This document shows positions 13,210 through 25,700 of a stretch of DNA of 64,000 bases, piece by piece. The notes beneath the pieces were generated by a model. That model saw only the letters and a list, made by a program, of their open reading frames with translations, made no database searches and was not told where the DNA came from. The DNA is taken from the NCBI GenBank assembly GCA_905331475.1, contig CAJNYU010000783.1:124001-188000 (forward strand), in the 5' to 3' direction. The position numbers and the translations under genes were made by a program. The DNA is from Rotaria socialis (lineage: Eukaryota > Rotifera > Eurotatoria > Philodinida > Philodinidae). Numbering within the stretch: the stretch's first letter is position 1; every line of letters starts with the position of its first letter.

Positions 13210-15145
13210 TTGATTTTTATAAATCTAATATAAAATATGAATATAGTTTAGCCTAGTATATTCACTTGTATTTCAAAGATATTTTTCATCTAGCATAATT
13301 TGTCCATGAAAATATTTGGATATGATGTCGATATTGTATCACGAATAGATATTCATTTATGATACGAAACAAAAATTATGGTTGACATTAAAATTTATAT
13401 ATGAATCACAAGTGGGCATATTTGGTGTATAAGCTATTAAATCATAGCAGTCTTTGTATTGATTATTTGACTTCTCATATATATATATATATATATATAT
13501 AAAGTTCTGAACAAAAAAGTTTTCATATGTATATAATTAAATAAAACTCTTTTTTTTGTGAAATAATATGATAAAATTTTTCGCTTAAAGTTTTTTTTTT
13601 ATAACTAAGAAAAAATAAGTAATCATCGATAAATAAATTGATGACAGCATGAGTATGTCGTATTGTGAAAGAAGCAGGAAAAAAAGAAAACAACAACTGC
13701 GATGTATATTTATTCTGTTACCATTGATAAATATTTATCTAAGTCATGAATCAAAATTATTTACAAGTAAATCTTCCGTTTTTGCTAAATTTTTTTATCT
13801 ACAAAAATGAAATCAAAGGGAAATTTATTAAATCAACATATTGTCGAAGTATAAAATAACAACTTATGAAAATATCTATGAGTTCGATTAGATGAGTTTT
13901 TAAAGGCGAAATCAAAATGCATTGCAATGAAAATTTCGATGGCCTGTAGTTTTTGTTTTTGTATTTTGTCTATATAAATAATCAGTTTAAATTGTTTCAA
14001 TGAATGTCAAGATAACTTTATTCATAATTTTTCTAGAAGAATTTCTCTATATCCTTATTTCCTTCTTTTTTTTCCTGTAAATCAGAGATCAACACAAGTA
14101 ATTACTTGCATGTGGTTGTTTTTAATGAAATATTTGGATTCATAAAATTCATTCTATTCAGCATAATCATATGTGACACAGCAATTTATTTTATTTGATA
14201 AAAGCGTTCGATGAATCGAGTACTTTTTTTTATGTCAAATAAAGAAATGGTTAAATCAGTAGTATATTATATTTGTTTATGATCATGTTTAGAGCATTCA
14301 AACTGAATATACGATATTTTTAATGTCGATCAGGAGTAGAGAGTAAAGTTTTCTATGGACTTAGAATGACTAATATTTACATTCTCAATTAAAAAGTTAA
14401 ACAAATATAAATGAGTCATGAGCCTGATCGCAACGAGCGTGATCACTGAGGAAATGCTGACGATTATTGTTGATAGAAGTTCGGCGAAAAAATGTCGGCT
14501 TTTTACCTGATTGTTGCTCCTTGAATCTTACAACGAATTTTCCGCCGTGTCATTGTGTACTTTACATACGACGTTTGAGTAATGATAAATATTTTTTGTC
14601 TCTCTTACTTCTAAGAATTGCCGATAGGTACTTTTATATTATATGCTGCCGCGGGTGTGATCAAAATAGTTATGAATAAAACGAAAACATAATAATGAAG
14701 AAAGAAAGAAATAGGTTAAATTGACAAAGTATATATTTATTAATACCTATTAGCTTTTCAATGAATTTATTCTGAGAAAATGTTGCATAAATAACGTCAT
14801 TATTTTTTTCATTTTTGATCTGGCAATAAACAAATAGAGATGAAAGAAAATGTTGAGATTAATAAATTTATAACAGATGTTTTTTTATCTGTGGGCAAAA
14901 AAATTTCGGAAATTGATGATCGCCATTGGTTGATTCGAAGTATTTTTACTTTAAAATAAAACATTATTGTAAATTGAAGAACAGATAAACTTATCTTAGT
15001 TATTTTCATACTGAAAATATGCAAATGTTTCGTAGTAAATAGCAGCTGATAATATTCTCATCATTGATTATTATTTTGTTTTGCTTTATGCTTGATCACG
15101 ATATAAATCCAAGGTAAAGCAAAGCCTACGCAGGCACAAAGTAGG
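13210..15145. other. Intergenic region with a (TA)n run at 13477-13500
   Basis: AT-rich, no convincing gene. A GC-richer patch around 14420-14530 can form short local hairpins, but I could not match it to a known RNA. The ORF there begins with TTG and looks non-coding. Confidence 0.45.
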
Positions 15146-15580
15146 ATGTGGATTGAACTTCTTTTCGTATTGTCGATTTTCGGACACACGGTCTTTAGTA
15201 TTGACTATCCTAAAGGTATTTATTTTGCTGTGTTGTTTATTTTTATATCGAGATTAGCTTTGACTATAACAGAGTTAAAATACTGTCTTGATGACATCGG
15301 TTACGATAGGAAATATTCAGAATATGCACTGGGCGAGAATAGAATTTTTCTAGATTTAAAACCGATGCTCACCTACGAAATTTCAGTTCTATTTTTCGAC
15401 CAAATAATAGTATATTTCGCTAATAAAGTAGACTATTGTATTGTGAAAAGAGCAAACATTGCTGATGATATCTTACAGGCAACATCTGCGTTTTATTTTC
15501 TATATACAGTTGTATTTCTTCGAGCCTGTACTACTGTACTTCTCAATTATTCTGGTTCTTATCATTTCGTTTTAGAGTAA
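15146..15580 (+). CDS. Small hypothetical secreted or membrane protein
   Basis: ATG ORF of 144 aa. It begins with a signal-like MWIELLFVLSIFGHTVFS. In the unspliced reading a second hydrophobic stretch (YFAVLFIFISRLAL) follows. That stretch could instead be a small intron, with donor GTATTT after CCTAAAG and acceptor GAGATTAG, joining in phase. The remainder includes SAFYFLYTVVFLRACTTVLL, hydrophobic enough for a membrane helix. No family was recognised. It lies just upstream of the protease gene on the same strand, with no evidence that the two are one gene. Confidence 0.4.
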   Translation: MWIELLFVLSIFGHTVFSIDYPKGIYFAVLFIFISRLALTITELKYCLDDIGYDRKYSEYALGENRIFLDLKPMLTYEISVLFFDQIIVYFANKVDYCIVKRANIADDILQATSAFYFLYTVVFLRACTTVLLNYSGSYHFVLE

Positions 15581-15751
15581 TCATGTATAAGAAATTTTTC
15601 TTATGTATAACTAATAGCAGTTTTTTCTTTTAATTTTAAACAAATAATAGTCATATGGAATAACTTTCAAAACGAATGTTTAACTGTAAGTTACACTCAT
15701 CGTATTATAGAAATAGATAAATATCCCTTTCCATGAGCAGGTATTCAATGA

Positions 15752-17568
15752 AAACCTATCGTAATAATCTTCTCCTTGTTTGCCCTATGGTGGTTTCTAT
15801 TGGGATTCAATTTGATATATTTAGATACATGTGGTCTTCGCCCGTTGATCAACACTGGAGACTCGCCAGACAGAATTGTTGGCGGTACAGCATCGTTAAG
15901 GGGTGATTGGTAAGAAACAAAAATTCTAATTCTTTCAGAATTTATGCCTGTCTTCTTTTCTTTTTCAGGCCATGGATAGTAAGTTTAATATAATATCAAG
16001 AATATTTTATCCATACGCATTTACATTCGCACAATAGGTTTCTATGCAACGTAATGGAAATCATTTTTGTGGTGCATCACTTATAAATGATGAATGGCTT
16101 ATTACAGCAGCTCATTGCGTTGTTGGGTGAGATATAAGGTTATTTTAAAAAAACTTCATTTTCTATTAGTCTTCTACAGAGTAACAAATCCAAGTACTAT
16201 TCGCATCCTTTTCGGTCTTCATGATCGATTATCTGCAGATCCATGGGTTATTGCAAGAACAGCTAAGACTATCATTAACCATCCAAGATACACAAGCAAT
16301 AATATGTCAAATGACATTTCTCTCATTCAGTTATCTGTAAGTATATTTCGTTTTTAACCTCTCAAAGAAAATTATCCTTGATGATTAGATTAAATACCTT
16401 GATAAACTCTACGTTTTTGGATGATGTCACCTATGAGTTTCTACATATACTGAGTTCGACAGAACTAAAGGCGTGTTGATAGACAATAAGGATGGTTGAA
16501 GACAATTATTTTTTTTCTATCAGACCAAATCTCTCAGAACTGTTGTAAATCAACAATGATATGATACTGATTTTCATAAAGAAATCTATTTCGAGACAAT
16601 GTAATTATGTTCACAGAGGGTATTTTTGTACGTGTGATATACATATTCTTAGAGATAAACTGATCGAATAATTGAAAGTGATCTATCTATTTCACTTTAT
16701 CCTTATGCCAACGAAAGGCTGCTGAAACATATCTAGATATCGAACAATTACTATCGTTCTTATAATGATGATACTTCAAATTTACAAAATTAGCTTAGTT
16801 TGAAGCTTCCTAACACGTCACTGCAAGCAGACACACATAATAAAAGTCTTTTTGTGAAGTTGAAAATATTCTGGCAGCATGGATATTTTGTTTTGCCTAT
16901 AGAAATAGGACACTTTAAAATATACTTGTGTGTCGATGAATAACAAAAAAGTTAATGTTTAGATTCATACTCAATCAATGGATAGAGCTAGTCTTGCGTT
17001 AACATTATATTTTCTTTCTAGGCTAAAATTGATACATACACTGAATATTATATGCCAGTTTGTTTTCCAAGTGCCGACCAAACATTCGCTGGTCAAGTTG
17101 GACAAACCATTGGCTGGGGAGCTCCAGCTTATGGTAATAAAAACACCCCAATTATGATTCATTTTAAGATTTAACAAGTTTCTTTTTCTTTTTGCTGAAT
17201 TCTAGGCGGCAGTCTACTACGTTATTTAAGTGAAGTATCTAGTTCAGTTTTAACTGATAGCGCATGCCGAGCACGTTATTCAGCAGGTATGATTAATGCA
17301 GCTACTCAAGTCTGTTCAGGTGGAAATAAAACAGGAGCTTGCCAGGTAAAAGCAGGCTATTATTTTCTCCTCGATCACATTTTAGCCTTTTCTCTACTAG
17401 GGTGACTCTGGTGGTCCATTTGTTATTCCTGATGCTACACGAGCTGGCCGATATGTTCTTGTTGGCTTAACTTCATGGGGTATCGGATGTGGTGATGGAG
17501 GTGTTTATACACGTGTTTCAGCTTATAAATCATGGGTTGAATCAATAGCCGGTGCTACGTTGTCTTAA
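15752..17568 (+). CDS. Chymotrypsin-fold serine protease (S1A)
   Basis: Exons: to 15909, 15969-15978, 16038-16126, 16180-16336, 17022-17133, 17206-17345, 17401-17568. Phases are consistent. The chain reads CGLRP, then the activation site DR/IVGG, then the triad: His in LITAAHC, Asp in SNDISLIQ, Ser in CQGDSGGP. The S1 pocket reads Gly-Ala at positions 189-190 and SWG at 214-216, so Asp189 of trypsin is absent. Chymotrypsin- or elastase-like specificity is more likely. The 10-nt exon encodes the end of W-P-W-I. The 5' end is uncertain. A hydrophobic signal-like stretch is in frame from 15752 but lacks an ATG, while splicing ATG 15748 through a 64-nt intron (15761-15824) gives an ATG but no signal peptide. 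Likely secreted digestive or extracellular protease. Confidence 0.85.
16337..17021 (+). other. Long intron (685 bp) in the protease gene
   Basis: GTAAGT donor at 16337 and TTTCTAG acceptor at 17021, in phase. No ORF or repeat was recognised inside. The other introns of the gene are 53-72 nt. Confidence 0.6.
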
Positions 17569-17654
17569 ATACGAATGAAGTTTATTAAATATAAATAAAT
17601 ATCAGAATATAATAACAGGAACCATTAAAAAACGAATAACTAAATAAAATTAAT

Positions 17655-20620
17655 CTATGAACTCATTAAACCCATATGTTCAATATCTAATTGAGCTGTA
17701 CGATCAGCTGCAGCTAGATATTTTTGATTTGGATCTTTGGCAGCACGTCCTGAAGCCTGAGTTGTTCGTACACCGCGACTTACAAGTGAGAATGCTGATT
17801 CTTTATGTAAATTAACTAATCCACGAGCACGACCTAGTCATGGAAATCATTGACATCTTAATAAATTACTAAAAAGAAAACAGAAACAAAATATCTTACG
17901 CATAATAACACAACCACAGATTGTTGATATCCAAATAAATAATAATAACATAAAAATACATAAAAATACTATAAACAGAAAACAGAAATCAATAGAAACT
18001 GCAGAAGAGTGCATTTTTTTAAAATTACTTGTTGTTGCACTTATACTGAGTGTCGTCGATGGTGAAATTTGATCAAATTCAGATATTTTTCTTAATGGTA
18101 GTAGCCTGAGAAATATTAAATTGAGTAAAAATATGATAGGTACACAAAACAACAAAGGTTACAAACTCGAATAATTTTGGATAATCATTATTTTCGCAAA
18201 TGTGATCAGTCTCAATAAAATATTGAAATCGAGTCTTTTTATATTTATAAAAGATTAAAAATTCACAATTTGTTACATAATTTTTCTCGCATTCAATTAT
18301 TAGATAATCCCCAGATTTTAAAAATGTATACGAAGATACTATTTCAACAGTAGATTCATTTCGATTTGAATTGATTGATGAATCAAGAACAGATTCCAAT
18401 ATGTTTCGACCTAATATGCGATAACGTAAAAAGTAAACACGCCACCATCCATTCGTAGTTTTTGGAAATAATTGTTGTATACCATACAATAAACGGGGAT
18501 TATTCGATATGCGGCATGAAAAACCTTTTTTTTAAAATTGCACAATTAGTCATATAATAATAGATTTTATATTTACGTTTTCCTTCTCGACTATTTCCAA
18601 CAACCATGGAGCCCATAGAAAAGTGTGGCCTTAAATAAGCATCATTGTTTGAATTTTACAATATTCTACTCAGCGATATGATCAAAGAATTTAGTATAAT
18701 CTCACATGTCTATCAAAATTATTCTAACGATAATGATAATTATTAGTTCGTCACTTCTATTTTATAGTTTCCTAAATACGGAAGCTTGATTATTGTTTTT
18801 TTTTGCTTCACTCGGTTCTCACATTCTACAGTAGCTTGATACATATCGAACTAACCAATATTGAGAAAAAAAACCTATTGATATTTACAACGAAACTTAC
18901 GCTACAGCTGAAATGTAAAGAATCACTCCTGACTGGTCATTAAGTGATTGCTGTTCTTCGAAATAAGTAATAGTAAGTACAATAACTTTCGATTGGCCCA
19001 ATTGAAAACCAGCATCTAAGTTTAGTAATAACACAATCATGCAGTAAATCAAAATGTTTTTTTTACCATCATTGATTTGAAAAGGTGATAACGATGAATA
19101 TAATGCCCATTGATAAACTAACAGTGATTCATCGCCTTTGCAATGTGATTGATCATCATACCTAAAAAAAAAGAAATTATTTTTTTTTTGAAGTATTTTC
19201 ATCGTCGAAGGTTGATAGATACCCCACAGTATCTCGTTGATAACTATTAGTTGTTGCTTGACAAGAATGAACAGTTAATTTTTCGATAGCTCTATTCGAT
19301 GTTCCAAAAAATGGTTCGATACCAACTAAAATATAAAAACAAAATAGATATGTAAAATCTATCTATTTTATTATGATTAGTTTTTTAATTGAAATAACAC
19401 TCTAAAACGCGTAACTATTCTATTTAAAAATGATAAAAAATCGCCAATTTATCGATGATTAATCGGCGAATTTTATCGAAACGGTACACAAATTACAATT
19501 TTCCCAGGGAAAGCCACAAATTTCAGGAATTTTATCGTGATTTAGTAGTTCAATTAATTGTGATAAAATCGTCAACTTTGTCGCAATTTTAAGAACATGG
19601 GTTGTTGTTATAAAAAAGTTTCAGAACAATTTCGCAAAATTAAACTCTACACGTTTCACAATTTTATTGCACAACAAAAATGCACAATATAGTATAACGA
19701 AACAGTATATACGAAAGAAATATATTGACGTATATGAACACTTGTTTAAAAGAATTGACTATTATCCACAAAGTCAAAGTGTCCTTTCTTCGTGTCTCTG
19801 TAAGAACATGTTTCGAATTAGGTGCCCACTGAAAAATGAAGGTCATACTAGATTATCATCTAATGTTTATGCTGCGAAATCAAAATTATCATATATTGAA
19901 ATCTTAAACATCACCCACAATCTGATTTTTANGGGGGGGGATATTAGTTAATTGGCATTAAATATTGTCATGCTAAACATGAAAGTATATTAGTAATAAG
20001 TAGACGTTAATTGACAGACGCGTACTTTTTATTTTTTCTACATACATGCCTGCCAATAGTATTTAATTCATTTCTCAAAAAATGACGACCTCAATTATAA
20101 TGTTGACATGAGAAAAAATAGCTATTTTTTTTGCGACATTGGCCCAAAAATTTGTATTATATTCATGTCAATGCTATTGCGCAGTATTTAAAACCTTGAA
20201 AATCTATTCTCAAGTATTTTGATCGTTTGCAAAAGATTTTCGAGTAAGCACTATAGAAATGAATTCGTTACCATAGCAAACTGTGCCACTGAAAACTTCA
20301 CATGTTTGCCCACAAAGACTAGACTAAAGCACTTCTGTTACAAGTGTAAGGTTTATATTCGATGAAATAAATTTTTTTTTTACCAATAGTCCATTCAATA
20401 TCACTGTTCGGTAAAGTATATTTTACATGTACTGATTTCTAAAAGAAAAACACAAGAAAATAAAAGCAACGTTCAACAATATTCATACGTATGGTAGTTG
20501 TCTAAGAGTTGTTGTATTTGCTGGTATTTTAATAGTAATATTAAATTTTGCCAATGATTCAGATTTTGTTGCATATGAAAATACAATGATGAGTATGAGC
20601 AGACATAAAAACAGTCGCAT
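17655..20620 (-). CDS. Membrane-anchored DBH/PHM-like copper monooxygenase homologue, predicted inactive
   Basis: Nine exons: 20620-20489, 20438-20384, 19325-19223, 19161-19067, 19015-18901, 18629-18577, 18524-18167, 18105-17900, 17833-17655; total 1296 nt, 431 aa. A signal peptide (MRLFLCLLILIIVFSY) leads into a fold matching both copper type II ascorbate-dependent monooxygenase domains. Landmarks are GIEPFFGTSNRAIE, YQWALYSS, DAGFQLGQSKVIVLTITYF, SGVILYISAVAPHFSMGSM and LKSGDYLIIECEKN. All expected copper ligands are gone: the HH pair reads EK, the His of L-x-V-H-Y reads T, the HTH motif is absent, and the Met before the final Cys block is Asn. A transmembrane helix (FCFLFIVFLCIFMLLLFIWI) and a cytoplasmic tail of about 60 residues close the protein. 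The 3' end faces the protease gene 86 bp away. The exon 7 donor is GTTTGT. Confidence 0.68.
19326..20383 (-). other. Long intron (1.06 kb) of the DBH-like gene
   Basis: All other introns here are about 50-395 nt. This one holds an AT-rich insert with an ambiguous base at 19932 followed by a run of G, probably a low-quality base call. The ORF across it (19667-19951) has no domain and is not called. Acceptor TTTTAG and donor GTAAAA keep the reading frame. Confidence 0.5.
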
Positions 20621-22710
20621 GTTAACGTAATGCTTTTCACTTCAGCTCTGCAATTTTTTACCTGTCAATAACATTGTATTTGTAATTAGTAAGAAACAAA
20701 ATAAGAGGAGAACGAATAGTAGTTGTAAAAGAAAGAGAACGATGTTTAGTCAGAAAATTTCCTTTTTGCTTCTTTATTACTATAAATATGCATCATTAAA
20801 ATTTTTTTCTAAGAGTATACGTCTAGGCAGTCTATAAAGAATGACAACTGCTTAATACAAAATGCACCTACTGGCTGTAAAGGTGTGCAACGATATTTTT
20901 CCAGGCAGACATTACAATGATTTTAAATAACAAAAAAGTAATAAAATTTACATAAGAGAAATGATAGTTTTAGATAAAATTTTTAAATATCGATTATAAT
21001 TCAAAGAAACATTCTTATCTTTACAATAATTTCTTTCTTTGAATTTTCTTGATGAATCATCGAGTCTTTTTATGTGTCATCAATAGAAAAAGAATATTCA
21101 GAATAATTGCTCATTGATGAGATGTTATAGAATTGTTGTTGATTCAATTCCTGAGATTGATGGGCCAATATATAAGAGATGTCAATAAAAAGAATTCTAT
21201 AACGTCTAACAAGCAGAAGATTAATCCGAGAACCATTGATCTAAGTTTTTCAAACTTTATTAAGTGCACTTGAAATGGTGTAATATCTATTTCTGCTTGT
21301 TCCAAACGATTCTCAACTAGTCTATTTAGATATATTTATTTTCAATCTTATTATTTGACATATTTATACGCCGATTGAAAGCATGTCATTACAATAGAAA
21401 ATCGAACTGAGACCACCTCTATTGAGAACTTCAAATTTCGATCTAACTTTCAATTGGTATCAAATTGATCAGTTCTTACTTTTGAAAATCGTAGTAATAC
21501 CGACCTGAGAAATTTTTTTATCAACTACGTAATTTAAAACAAAAATTCAATTCAATCACGCTCTATTGCGGATTAACTAATGTCATGTTTCAAGTTCTAC
21601 CGAATGTAATAAGGCAGATCTTGACTATTCAAGGGTGTCATATGTTATTTTGTGAATATATTCGTATAAAACTTACATGATTATATCATTCTTAATCTTG
21701 ACGGAAGATGACTTTTACACATATTTAGGAGTTTAAATGATTCAATCTATTCGACAAGATACAATCTCGTACATATGAGAACTTTATAATGATTTCAAGT
21801 AGAGTATTGAAAAAAATCTAATCGAAATTTATATCACATTTTGAAACTAAAATATCGCGAGTTTTGATAGGCACGCTATCTTCTCGTGCGTACAACTTAT
21901 GTGGTTTATCGTAGCTATATGACGCATTATTCAGAACATGCTTACCCTTGTAAGTTCCGCATTGATAACGTTTGATAGATCGATAAACTTTTCTTATCAA
22001 AGAACTCAATGAAATAAAACTAAAATAAGAGTTTTATTTTTCTTGTGTCAATACTATTTCTTTTTTTTTCTTGTTTATGGACAAACTAGCATATCGATTT
22101 CATCTTATCATAACATTTGGCATCAGCAGAGAAGTGTCAAATTATACTACAAAATGATCAAGTAAATTAGTTACGCGTGGTTTGAAGCGATTAAACTGAG
22201 AAGTAATGGCATATTTACTCAAAACATCAACACTCTCTCTGTAAAATGGAGAAATTTAAGTTAATTTCTTGTTGGTAATTTTATATCCGCAGAAAAATGA
22301 CGTATTCGTAGCAGGAGAAAAGAAATTTAAATATCTGATGAATGCATTCACTTCAACCTCAAACACTGCCTTCTCTGATCTGATGTAGTCTAATAGGTTT
22401 TTTTGATCTTTCTTCTCTTATGAGTTTATACGCACAATGTGTCTCATCAGGTGTCACCTGTAAGGTCATACTATATCATGGTTACCGTCTCATCTCGCAC
22501 ACTGAATATACGTCTAAGATCTTTGTAACTAAGAAAATAATAGAAAATCTTGTGCTCTCTCCTTGTGTCATGCATGCGAACTATTAAACACGATAATACG
22601 AGTAATTTATACCACATCAAAACGAACTGAAACAATTGATTGTACGTCTTTTTCTTTCAATCGCAAAATCAAAGAATTGATTTAAGAAAAAAAAAAGAAT
22701 TCAATGAAAT
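20621..22710. other. Intergenic region
   Basis: AT-rich DNA between the DBH-like start and the xanthine dehydrogenase stop codon. Only short ORFs without recognisable domains (for example 21818-22009 on minus). Confidence 0.5.
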
Positions 22711-25700
22711 TTAAAAAGAACCACGCGCTTGAAATGTGTCATGTTCATTCATACATGCTCGTTCAGTAAATTCATCTGCACAAGCCATACGAAGTCGTTC
22801 AACAGTTGCTGGTGAATTTAAAATAAAGTATCCTGAATGACCTTGTTGTTCTCTGTATGCCATACAAGCATTTTTAAGTGCAAAAAATGCCGATGCACCA
22901 AGGAAAAGTGGTGGTTCACCGACAGCTTTTGATGAATAAATTGCTCGAGGATTAGGTGCATCAGAAAGAAGTTCCACACGCATATCAATAGGAACATCAT
23001 TAAATGATGGAATTTTGTATGTACCTGGACCACGAGTAAATAGGGCACCTGGTTTAGTCCATTTATATTGTTTATGATCGCCCCAAATGAGTTCTTCCAT
23101 TGTAAATAAGCCAACACCTTGTACAAAAGCACCTTCGACTTGGCCGATATCAATTTGAGGATTAAGTGATGTGCCAACATCCTAAAATTCGAACAAATTT
23201 ATTATATTCAAATAAAATGTATGTCTTGAAATGTTTACCATGAGAATATCAGTACGTAAAATATGCCAATCGCCTGTTAATGTATCTAATTCAACTTCAC
23301 TTACTGCAGCACCTTGTGTAAAATAATTAAAGTGTGCTCGATTATTCGGGAAATCTCCACCTAATGGTTCAGGTGTTGCATAGAAACCATGTGCAGATAA
23401 ATCAATACGTAAGAAATATGCTTTTCTAACGAGATCTTCCCATGAAAGATGGACATTGTCACCAACAAGAAGTTTATCTAATCGCTCACGTATTTGTTCA
23501 CATGCAATACGAATAGCCATTCCGTTCAAGTCGGATGAAGCTGATGCTGCTGTTGGACTTGTATTCGCTACTTTATCTGTACTTGTTTCACTAATATGTA
23601 CAAGATTAACATTGCAACGTAAAGCTTCAGCAGCTACGGATACCATTTTTGTATGAAGACCTTGTCCCATCTCGGTACCTAAATACAGAAAACAGAAACG
23701 ATTTTCAAACCAATACGTCTCTATTCTTCATACCTCCATGACTGATTAATACAGAACCATCTTTATAAATAAGAACTAGAGCACCAGCCTGATTAAGAAA
23801 TTTTGCTGTATATGCAATACCGAATTTTGTTGGCATCATACATATACCACGTTTTCTATATGTATGTAATTTATTGAATTCTTCAATGCTTTTTTGTCGT
23901 TGAACATAATCACTTGATTTGGTGAGTTCATCCATTAGTCGAGGTATATGCCATCTCTCTAGTGGTTGACCAAAATGTGTTATATCTCCTTCTTGATACA
24001 TATTTAAACGACGAATTACAGCTGGATCAAGTTTAAGATATGTAGCAATATGATCGACAATTGTTTCACATCCAAACAGACCTTGTGGTCCACCAAAACC
24101 ACGAAAAGCTAAAATAAGCAAAGATCATACAATGAAATTTTCATCCGAAAAATAACTAAACCTGTATTTGATGGTAAATGTGTTTTACATAAACGTCCAC
24201 GTACTCGAACATTGACAAATCGATATGCGTTATCAATATGAAGCATGGCTCGTTCTAAAACTGCCATTGAAAGATCAAATGAATATCCAGCGTTACTCCA
24301 TAAACGAGCATCAAGTGCTGTAAATTGACCTTCATTTGTAAAACCAACTTTATATTGTATTTTAAATGGATGACGTTGTCCGGTAATACTCATATCAACA
24401 TCACGTTCAATATTCATACGAACAGGACGACCAACTTTCACAGCAGCTATTGCTACAGAAATACATGGAGCGATTCTATACAAAAATATAGTAAAAACAA
24501 GGTACATATGTTATCTTTATTGTTCTTTAGTTTATTTAACTTACGATCTTGATTCTTTACCACCGAATGCTCCACCCATACGTTTAACATGACATGTTAC
24601 ACGATTAGAAGCACAACCAACTGCTAGTGCAGTTAATTCTTGCAGTTTACTTGGATTTTGTGTTGACGAATAGATTGTTAGTTCTTGATCATCATTTGAT
24701 GGTACAACCATACAGCAGTTTGTTTCCAAATAAAAATGTTCTTGACCACCAATTAATACTGTTCCTTCAAGAGTATGTTCAGCTTCCGAAAGTGCCTGTT
24801 CAACGTCTCCTTGCCAAAGACGTCTTTCATCGCCTAAATAAGAATTATGTTCGATAGCATCATCGATTGTAAACAATGTTGGTGTCAATAGTTCATATTC
24901 AATTTGTACAAGATGAGCAGCTGCATGAGCAGCTCGCTCCGTTTCACATAAAACGATTCCAATAACTGCACCCACACATGGTGTCACTGATGAAACAAAT
25001 ACTTCTTCGTCATGCACAACATCGCCCGTCATATTACTACCTTGAACATCATTATGATTAACGAATGAAACAAAGCCAGGCACTTTAGAAGCAGCACCAA
25101 GATCTATTTTAAAATCAACAAAAAAAGAATTCTGTTTTCTTTCTGTTAAATGAGAAATGCTAATTTTCGTACCGATATTTTTAATTCGAGCATTAGGCTG
25201 CGTGGCAAGTACGAATGCACCATAGACAGTATGAGGTAATGAAGGCATATCATCGATATATTTAGCTTCGCCTGTTGTTTGTAAATAACCTGCACGAAGA
25301 GGTAATGATGTACCAATGATTTTATGTGATGCTGGTCGCTCAGGAATTGTCTGCTGACCATGAGATATTGCTCGATGATATTTATGAGCAACGGAAAGTT
25401 CTTTCGGATCAACAGATGATTGCTGTAATTCAGAACAAACATAAATATAAAATTTGTAAAGAAACGATTGAACTAATGCTCGTCTAAAATGATCGAAATA
25501 GAAGAATTATAATTTTCTTGAACTCTTTCAATACCGATATTCTGGTTGACCACCAGGAGTAAGTTCATTTAGTGGCATTTCTTCTAATGCTAGTTCACAT
25601 GCTTTTTTAATAGTTGCTCGTGTCCATGGTTGCCCGACCAATTCTTTTTGAATTTTTTTTATTAAAATCGTTGTAGGTCCCATTCCCCCAAATGAAAAAC

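Noticed and set aside
14420..14530. GC-richer patch considered as a structured RNA (snRNA or snoRNA)
   Set aside because: No match by eye to U1-U6, U11/U12, U3, SRP or C/D box signatures.
22818..25442. Alternative-frame ORFs (-) inside XDH exons and plus-strand ORFs at 23456-24857
   Set aside because: Shadows of the XDH reading frame, which is supported over its full length by domain motifs.
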